A stretch of 26,356 nucleotides of DNA from Candidatus Micrarchaeota archaeon UBA95 (GTDB taxonomy: Archaea > Micrarchaeota > Micrarchaeia > Norongarragalinales > Norongarragalinaceae), in NCBI GenBank assembly GCA_002499405.1, contig DALH01000033.1:12836-39191 (forward strand), written 5' to 3'. The first letter of the stretch is position 1; each line of letters opens with the position of its first letter. The notes under the pieces are model-generated. The model did no database searches. It was not told where the DNA came from and worked only from the letters and a program-made list of their open reading frames with translations. The translations under genes were made by a program, and so were the position numbers. Shown piece by piece: positions 21,481 to 26,356 of this stretch.

Positions 21481-21966
21481 ATGGCGAAGAAAAAATTTTT
21501 TGACGGCGACTTCCTTGACGATGACCCGTTCGAGGCAATGCACGAGATGATGGAGGAAATGTTCAAGGGCCCATTGTTCCGCAACTTGAAACCCGGCAAT
21601 TCAAGGGTTCAAGGCATGCGCATAACCGTTGGGCCCGACGGCAGGCCCCGCGTCCAGCGCTTCGGCGACGCAGTCACCCAAAAGAGGAACGCATTCGAGC
21701 CGTGGGTGGACGTAATCGACGGCAAAAACAACGTGACGGTCGTAGCCGAACTCCCCGGCGTGGAAAAAAACGAGTTGAACTTGAACGCCGAAAAGGATTT
21801 CCTGACCATCAGCGTCAAGAACCCGGAGCGCCCCGTGCACAAAACAATTAAACTGCCCGGCGAAGTAAGAGAGGGGAGCGCCAAGGCGACCCTCAAAAAC
21901 GGCATCCTTGAAGTGGTCCTGGAAAAAAAACACGAGAAGAAACTAAGGAAAATCAAGGTTTCTTAA
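21481..21966 (+). CDS. hsp20: Small heat-shock protein, Hsp20/alpha-crystallin family
   Basis: The 161-residue chaperone has an acidic, methionine-rich N-terminal arm (residues 1-40), then an alpha-crystallin domain from about residue 75 (EPWVDVIDGKNNVTVVAELPG, a strong family signature), and strands ending in the conserved ATLKNGILEVVLEK. It would hold unfolding proteins as an ATP-independent oligomer. The start at 21481 is 28 nt from the shared TATA box, so the message is probably leaderless; an upstream start at 21457 would lie on that TATA element. The C-terminus is basic and lacks a clear IxI motif. It overlaps the convergent MBF1 gene by 14 nt. Confidence 0.94.
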   Translation: MAKKKFFDGDFLDDDPFEAMHEMMEEMFKGPLFRNLKPGNSRVQGMRITVGPDGRPRVQRFGDAVTQKRNAFEPWVDVIDGKNNVTVVAELPGVEKNELNLNAEKDFLTISVKNPERPVHKTIKLPGEVREGSAKATLKNGILEVVLEKKHEKKLRKIKVS

Positions 21967-22426
21967 AGTCAACGAGGTCTCCCAACGAAACACCTTCGCC
22001 ACTTGTTTCCCGTGAGGCAAGGGAAAAGTGCGGCTCCTCCTCGATTTCCTTCAACAACCTGATTTTGAGCGCGTGCTCCAGTTTCTCGGCGGACTTGAGG
22101 TCGGGGTGCAGACGCTCATCCTCGAAAGCCGTAATCTCGGATTCGGCCACGCCCGACTTCTTCGCTAGTTGGAGGCGCGTCCAACCCCGCGCCTTCCTCG
22201 CCTCGCTGATGGTCTTCGCGTAGCCGTCCACCACGCGCCGCGTAACAATGGGCTTGCGTTCGCGCTTCCTCTCCGGGGCGGGAGCGCTGAAGCGTTTCGC
22301 GGTTTCACGGGAATAATATTCTGGGCGCGCCCCGTACCGCAAGCAATCCCTGCACAAAGGCACTTTGACGCCTTCCACGAACGCGTCGGCTATTGCCTCG
22401 CCCCCGCAAACGTGGCAGTCCACCAT
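21953..22426 (-). CDS. Archaeal MBF1-like zinc-ribbon/HTH protein
   Basis: The 157-residue protein has the aMBF1 layout. An N-terminal zinc ribbon (CHVCG at residues 4-8, CRDC about 20 residues later) is followed by a basic linker with RKRERKP, and then a Cro/CI-type helix-turn-helix (AKTISEARKARGWTRLQLAKKSG, then ESEITAFEDERLHPDLK). Archaeal MBF1 associates with the translation machinery or acts as a transcription co-regulator. I use the ATG at 22426, which directly precedes the ribbon and lies about 26 nt from the T-rich TATA-like element near 22447-22457. The frame to 22516 would extend beyond that promoter. Confidence 0.9.
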   Translation of the reverse strand: MVDCHVCGGEAIADAFVEGVKVPLCRDCLRYGARPEYYSRETAKRFSAPAPERKRERKPIVTRRVVDGYAKTISEARKARGWTRLQLAKKSGVAESEITAFEDERLHPDLKSAEKLEHALKIRLLKEIEEEPHFSLASRETSGEGVSLGDLVDFKKP

Positions 22427-22429
22427 GAC

Positions 22430-22458
22430 AACATTAAAAATCTTTGAAAATAAAAACT
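22430..22458. promoter_or_regulatory. Divergent AT-rich promoter, MBF1 and 215-aa protein
   Basis: On the minus strand GTTTTTATTTTC (22447-22457) suits a leaderless MBF1 message. On the plus strand CATTAAAAATC (22432-22440) lies about 30 nt from the ATG at 22466, and AAAATAAAAAC (22446-22456) would suit a later start at 22496. Confidence 0.45.
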
Positions 22459-22465
22459 GGTTGGA

Positions 22466-23113
22466 ATGGTTGCTCAAAAACACAGGACACGCGGAATGCA
22501 GGTTGCGGACGGCCACGAAGCAAAAATCTTCGCTGAAGAGGAGTCACCCCTGTTGAGGCGCGAGGAATTCGTGCCGCCGGACTGGGTGCGGACCCCGTCC
22601 GACGTGAGGGATTACAAGCAATTCCTGGACTACGCCGGGCCCAAGAACGCGAAACTGATTTACTATTACTTCAAGGTCGCCAACTCGTTGTTTCCAGGGC
22701 ATTTCATTGAAGTGGTCAACGCGGAGAACGATAGGAAAGGCGGTCGCTTGGTGACCTACTCCAAAAAAGTTGAAACCGACCGAACGTATAACGTTTTTTA
22801 CGAACACCTGAGGAACTGGCACAACGGCGGGAAAAAATGTGAGACGTGCGAGGAGTGCGCGAAACACCTTGCCCGCGCCTCATCCCCCGTGGTTGAGGAA
22901 TTGAAACGAGAAATGCGTGATGCCGGAATCCGGGTGAACGACTCCCCGGGAAACGTCGGGTTCGTTGAAGACAGGCCGGTCTTCTTTGAAATAAGCAGGG
23001 TTGACGCAGGCAAACTCAAGGATTACATCACCAAAACCAGGAAAACGGGTTCCAAACGCTTGCTCAACTTCGTTAAAAGAATTGAAGAAATCGGTTTTGA
23101 ATCACGGGAGTAA
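22466..23113 (+). CDS. Unrecognised soluble protein with CxxCxxC motif
   Basis: I do not recognise this 215-residue family. It has no membrane segment. A central aromatic-rich stretch (LIYYYFKVANSLFPGHFIEV) is followed by YSKKVETDRTYNVFYEHL, a metal-site-like CETCEEC at about 126-132, and then NDSPGNVGFVEDRPVFFEIS. That last stretch loosely resembles the catalytic-loop and DFG region of kinase-like folds (GNxG...PVFxD), with E in place of D. The C-terminus is basic and helical. The ATG at 22496 is an alternative start. It ends 6 nt before fen, so the two are likely one operon, which weakly suggests a DNA-related or housekeeping role. Confidence 0.8.
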   Translation: MVAQKHRTRGMQVADGHEAKIFAEEESPLLRREEFVPPDWVRTPSDVRDYKQFLDYAGPKNAKLIYYYFKVANSLFPGHFIEVVNAENDRKGGRLVTYSKKVETDRTYNVFYEHLRNWHNGGKKCETCEECAKHLARASSPVVEELKREMRDAGIRVNDSPGNVGFVEDRPVFFEISRVDAGKLKDYITKTRKTGSKRLLNFVKRIEEIGFESRE

Positions 23114-23119
23114 AGAGGA

Positions 23120-24142
23120 ATGGGCGCAAAGGACTTGAAGGAGTTGCTTGAAGGCGAACGCGTTGAATTGGAGGCGTTGCGCGGCGTGCTCGCCGTGGAC
23201 GCCTACAACACGTTATACCAGTTCGCCACCACCATTAGGCAGCCCGACGGCTCCCAGCTAACCGATTCGCAGGGCCGCGTCACCTCGCATTTGAGCGGGT
23301 TGTTCTACCGCACGTGCGCCCTCCTCGAAAAAGGAGTGAAACCCGTTTACGTGTTCGACGGCAAGCCCAGCGTGCTCAAAAAGCAGACCATTGCCCGCCG
23401 CGTGGAAAAAAAAGAGGAAGCCGAGGAGTTGAGGCAAAAAGCGTTGGATGAAGGCCGTTTGGCTGACGCGGCCCGCCTCGCGCAGCGAACCACGCGATTG
23501 ACCAGGGAAATGGTGGGGGAAGCCGAGAAACTCCTGGAATTGATGGGTTTGCCGTGGGTGCAGGCGCCGTCCGAAGGCGAGGCGCAATGCGCTTTAATGG
23601 CTGCTGAACAAGGGGTTGTGCTGGCGGCGGCAACGCAGGACTTCGACGCCTTGCTGTTCGGCGCGCCCGTGCTCGTGCGCAACCTCACGCTGGCCGGCAA
23701 GAGGCGCCTCCCGGGCGGCCGCGGGTTCGTGGAAGTGGTTCCGGAACGTTATTACCTGGAAAAGGAGTTGAAGCGCCTGGAATTAACGCGGAAACAACTC
23801 ATTTGGATTGGCTTGTTGTGCGGCACGGATTTCAACGCCGGCGTTTCCGGCGTGGGCCCGAAAAAGTCGTTGAAACTCGTGCGCGAACACGACTCGCTTA
23901 AAGGGGTTTGCGCCGCATTGAAAGAGGATTACGAGTCGTTCAAGGAAGTGGAGGAATTGTTTTTGCACCCGAAAGCCGCGAAAACAAGTGCGTTAGAGTT
24001 CAAGGAACCTGACAACGCGAAAATAATGGAGTTCATGTGTGATGAACGAGATTTTTCGGAGGAGCGCGTGAACAACGCGTTGAGGCGGGCGTTCAACCAG
24101 CCGTTGGACGAGAGCCAAGGCACGTTAAAGAAGTGGGTTTGA
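23120..24142 (+). CDS. fen: Flap endonuclease 1
   Basis: FEN1 removes 5' flaps in replication and repair. The 340-residue protein has the N-terminal MGAKDLKELL, the first catalytic acid in AVDAYN (D27), VFDGKP (D80), the GEAQCA segment with E152 and E154, TQDFDALLFG with D174 and D176, and CGTDFNAGVSGVGPKKSLKL with D237 and the helix-hairpin-helix. The catalytic set is complete. The last eight residues, QGTLKKWV, form a PIP box for binding the PCNA clamp, with V in the usual final aromatic position. The ATG at 23120 has GAGG close upstream. Confidence 0.96.
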   Translation: MGAKDLKELLEGERVELEALRGVLAVDAYNTLYQFATTIRQPDGSQLTDSQGRVTSHLSGLFYRTCALLEKGVKPVYVFDGKPSVLKKQTIARRVEKKEEAEELRQKALDEGRLADAARLAQRTTRLTREMVGEAEKLLELMGLPWVQAPSEGEAQCALMAAEQGVVLAAATQDFDALLFGAPVLVRNLTLAGKRRLPGGRGFVEVVPERYYLEKELKRLELTRKQLIWIGLLCGTDFNAGVSGVGPKKSLKLVREHDSLKGVCAALKEDYESFKEVEELFLHPKAAKTSALEFKEPDNAKIMEFMCDERDFSEERVNNALRRAFNQPLDESQGTLKKWV

Positions 24143-24164
24143 TAATTGAAAATTTTGTTCAGAG

Positions 24165-24180
24165 GTAATCTTATATACTT
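24165..24180 (+). promoter_or_regulatory. TATA box of AbiE module
   Basis: AATCTTATATACTTCC is centred about 29 nt before the abiEi ATG at 24202. The predicted start of transcription falls inside the adjoining palindrome, making the message nearly leaderless. Confidence 0.65.
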
Positions 24181-24187
24181 CCTGATT

Positions 24188-24214
24188 CGTTAATTACCAA
24201 TATGGTAATTAACG
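24188..24214. promoter_or_regulatory. Perfect 27-bp palindrome over abiEi start codon
   Basis: The 11-bp arms CGTTAATTACC and GGTAATTAACG flank AATAT, whose last two bases open the ATG. It covers the predicted start of transcription and the first four codons. AbiEi antitoxins are known to repress their own promoters by binding inverted repeats, so this is a probable autoregulatory operator. Confidence 0.75.
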
Positions 24215-24987
24215 GCAAAAAAAAAGGGTTGGGGGCGTTCCAGTTCGAACTTCTTTCCACTTTGGAGAGGAATAAGAAACGCTTGTTCAACATAAGCGAA
24301 GTTTACCTCCTTTTCCCTAATTCCTCCAAAAATTTGGTTCGTAAAACGCTTTCAAAACTGGTCGGGAAAGGGCGCATCCAAAGAGTCAAGCGAGGCAGTT
24401 ATCTCCTGGTCCCCTTAAGGGAGGAAGATTATGCATTAAATGAGTTGTCCTTGGTTGAAGAGTATTTTCCCGGGGGCTACGTTTCATTCCTTGCCGCAAT
24501 GAGGTACTATGGTTGGACAACCCAATTACCCGCCACAATTCAGGTAATAACAACCAAAACCCGAAAGAGAAAAAAGTTTCAAAACACGATATACATTCCC
24601 GTGAGGGTTCCCGAAAAGAAGTTTTGCGGATACGAAAAGATTGGAAACGTAAGGATTGCAACAAAAGAAAAACTCATAATTGATTGTTTTTCTCATCCTA
24701 AATATTGTGCCGGGGTGGGAGAAATTTGTAAGGCCATTAAGCAGGATTCGCGTTCAATAAACTGGAAATCGGTCAGATATTTCTTGGATAGGGCGGGAAA
24801 CAGTGCGGCGGAACGGAGATTAGTTTATTGTTTAAAGTTTTTGCGCCTGAAAAACGCGTTGAAACGTTTTGAGGAAAAAAAGTTTGAAGGTTATCGCCTC
24901 CTTGACCCTTCCAGCCCCGCAAAAGGAAGATACGACTCAAAATGCGGGCTCAGATTAAACGTTGACCTTGAAGAGGAAATGAAGTGA
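24202..24987 (+). CDS. AbiEi-like antitoxin/transcriptional regulator
   Basis: The 261-residue protein has an N-terminal winged helix at about 10-70 (LERNKKRLFNISEVYLLF, RKTLSKLVGKGRIQRVKRGSY), with the RGxY-type wing that marks this group, then the AbiEi domain beginning NELSLVEEYFPGGYVSFLAA. It is the antitoxin and repressor of a type IV toxin-antitoxin pair, in which antitoxin and toxin do not contact each other. The operator and promoter lie directly at its start. The toxin gene follows with no gap. Composition is AT-richer than the neighbouring fen gene, consistent with transfer. Confidence 0.88.
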   Translation: MVINGKKKGLGAFQFELLSTLERNKKRLFNISEVYLLFPNSSKNLVRKTLSKLVGKGRIQRVKRGSYLLVPLREEDYALNELSLVEEYFPGGYVSFLAAMRYYGWTTQLPATIQVITTKTRKRKKFQNTIYIPVRVPEKKFCGYEKIGNVRIATKEKLIIDCFSHPKYCAGVGEICKAIKQDSRSINWKSVRYFLDRAGNSAAERRLVYCLKFLRLKNALKRFEEKKFEGYRLLDPSSPAKGRYDSKCGLRLNVDLEEEMK

Positions 24988-25806
24988 ATGAAGAAGTTTG
25001 ACGTTGACGTGTTGAGGAGAACGGCGCGGAATACAAAAATGAATTTGGGCAACGCCGAAAAGGATTACGTCCTTTCGGCAGCCCTTTCAAAAATGGTTGA
25101 AACAAAGCTGGCGGAAAAACTCGTTTTCAAGGGTGGAACCTGCATCAAAAAAATTTATTTTCCCGAATTCCGGTTTTCTTCGGATTTGGATTTTTCCCTA
25201 ATCCAGGAAAAGGACTGGATTCAAGAAATCAGAAAGGCATTTGAAAACAAAACCGTTGAAGGCGTGCGGTTCACAAAAGTGAAACGTCTTGAAAGAACAA
25301 AAGAAAACGTTGCTTTAACGATTCAATATGAAAGCCAAATAAGTGAACCTGGACACGTTGACTCAATTAGAGTGGAAATCACGCGGGAAAACCCGCTCTT
25401 GATGAAGCCGAAGAATCAGCCGGTGAGGAATCCGAAGGACTACGACTTGCCTGAAATACGGTTGCCGTGCATGCAACTGGAAGAAATTTTTGCGGAAAAA
25501 ATTCACGCAGTATACAACCGACCCAAATCGAGAGACTTATACGACGTTGATTTTTTGCTTGCACAAAACGTAAAACCCGACAAACGGTTAATTGAAAAAA
25601 AGCTTGCATTGATTTCGACGAAGTTGACTCTGGAATCATTTAAAGAACGCATGAGAATTTTGGAGCCGCATTGGGAACGCGACCTAAAACAAGTGATGGC
25701 TGAAGCGCCAGATTTTGAAGAAACGACTCAACGAGTCATTGAAAAACTGCCGTTCAACACGTTACGAGGTAGTCCAAAACGTTTTGGAGGAGCGTCGTGG
25801 AATTGA
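24988..25806 (+). CDS. AbiEii-like nucleotidyltransferase toxin
   Basis: The 272-residue protein is a DNA-polymerase-beta-type nucleotidyltransferase of the AbiEii group. The catalytic pattern is visible: FKGGTCIKKIYF near residues 47-58, then FSSDLDFSL with the paired acids at about 65-68, VDSIRVEI with a third acid, and the conserved EIFAEKIHAVYNRPKSRDLYDVDFL near 165. Related toxins add nucleotides to tRNA acceptor ends, blocking growth. Its ATG directly follows the abiEi stop. The last 17 codons lie antisense over the end of the convergent GATase-like gene. All motifs look intact. Confidence 0.9.
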   Translation: MKKFDVDVLRRTARNTKMNLGNAEKDYVLSAALSKMVETKLAEKLVFKGGTCIKKIYFPEFRFSSDLDFSLIQEKDWIQEIRKAFENKTVEGVRFTKVKRLERTKENVALTIQYESQISEPGHVDSIRVEITRENPLLMKPKNQPVRNPKDYDLPEIRLPCMQLEEIFAEKIHAVYNRPKSRDLYDVDFLLAQNVKPDKRLIEKKLALISTKLTLESFKERMRILEPHWERDLKQVMAEAPDFEETTQRVIEKLPFNTLRGSPKRFGGASWN

Positions 25807-26356
25807 TGGCTTCCAGGGGGTAGGCGAAGTAAACTATTTTCCCGCTGTAACGCGTCTCAAACACCAGGGGATACTCCTTTTCGCCGTCGCGAATCACGGC
25901 GAGGGTGCTCACGTAACGCGGGTCAACGTGCACGCGCGCGTATTCCACGTCGCCCAAATCTATTTCGGGCTTCAAACCGTTCATCATCATGTGACTTCTT
26001 TGGACAATCTTCATCTCGGCGTTCCTGGAGGCGTTCGTGGACTCGTAGGTCGCGCTCAAGACGTCAGACAAAAAGTTGAAGCCGCGGGTGTCCGAGTAAT
26101 TCAACAAAAAGTTTTCGTAGTAGTGGGGGTTGGAAACGTTTTGGTTCGCAACCTCGGCGTCGTAAACGCGTTGCAAGTCCATTGAACGCGCTTTCTCCAT
26201 TTCCACGTCGTCGGCGTAGAGGTTGGTCAAGGAGTCGCCAACCCAAATCATTGACCCGCCGCCGTCCAAGTAATCCCTCAACGCTATTGCCTGGCTGAAC
26301 GATACGGTGCGCGCCTCTTCCACTATGACGAGGTCGTATCCTTCAAGCATTCCAGC
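25754..26356 (-). CDS. GATase-like domain protein, N-terminally cut by window edge
   Basis: The visible 200 residues are the C-terminal part of a paralogue of the protein at 4033-4851. Shared features in the same order are YDLVIVEEA (FDIIVLQGS there), SMIWVGDSLT (KLVVIGDACT), and a late SGKIVYFAYPLEA strand followed by LLQNVLDYL. The frame stays open to base 26356, and the ATG at 26350 is internal, because GATase-like folds need the preceding strand. A membrane anchor is expected further upstream, outside the window. Sequons such as NVS, NYS and NAS fit an exported domain. The end overlaps the AbiEii gene by 53 nt. Confidence 0.75.
   Translation of the reverse strand, partial: AGMLEGYDLVIVEEARTVSFSQAIALRDYLDGGGSMIWVGDSLTNLYADDVEMEKARSMDLQRVYDAEVANQNVSNPHYYENFLLNYSDTRGFNFLSDVLSATYESTNASRNAEMKIVQRSHMMMNGLKPEIDLGDVEYARVHVDPRYVSTLAVIRDGEKEYPLVFETRYSGKIVYFAYPLEAINSTTLLQNVLDYLVTC

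Noticed and set aside
1..26356. CRISPR array
   Set aside because: No regularly spaced repeats were seen anywhere in the window.

Overview
This window is from an archaeal chromosome. The evidence is a set of archaeal information-processing genes (Alba, aEF1A, ribosomal proteins uS10 and eS17, FEN1 with a PIP box, an MBF1-type factor, archaeal-type ProRS), TATA boxes about 25-30 nt upstream of starts, many apparently leaderless starts, GGTGA-type Shine-Dalgarno sites, tRNAs without an encoded CCA, and a tRNA intron with a bulge-helix-bulge splice motif. Small compact genes, tight overlaps and a bacterial-type MetK suggest a DPANN-like lineage such as Diapherotrites or Micrarchaeota. That lineage guess is an inference from gene style; no phylogeny was run.

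Layout. Positions 1-5401 are nearly all minus strand: an unresolved edge transcript, a zinc-ribbon/RGG protein, then DUF460-like nuclease domain, Alba, lipocalin-like protein and MATE transporter as one compact run, followed (further right) by a membrane-anchored GATase-like protein and a DedA-type membrane protein. Positions 5440-8514 (minus) hold EF1A, uS10, tRNA-Ile(GAU) with a 99-nt T-loop intron, and metK. A lipoprotein (plus), alaX and a ferredoxin (minus) follow, then tRNA-His(GUG) directly upstream of hisS (plus).

Positions 11890-16547 are an AT-rich defence island on the minus strand: a single-chain type IIG restriction-modification enzyme, an XRE-ImmA/IrrE regulator and a DUF4411 PIN-like protein, apparently one operon. 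Its promoter region is shared with the divergent ileS gene and contains a perfect 25-bp palindrome; an unexplained 76-nt stem-loop lies in the ileS leader. ileS and proS (plus) run to 21054, followed by eS17 and tRNA-Gln(UUG) (minus), an sHSP (plus), MBF1 (minus), an unrecognised 215-aa protein and FEN1 (plus).

Positions 24188-25806 carry a second defence module, an AbiEi/AbiEii type IV toxin-antitoxin pair with a perfect 27-bp palindrome over the start codon of the antitoxin. The window ends inside a minus-strand paralogue of the GATase-like protein at 4033-4851.

Main points of interest: the T-loop tRNA intron, the three-gene R-M/ImmA/DUF4411 cassette with its palindrome, the AbiE operator overlapping a leaderless start, the ileS leader structure, and the recurring placement of tRNA genes immediately upstream of same-strand protein genes.
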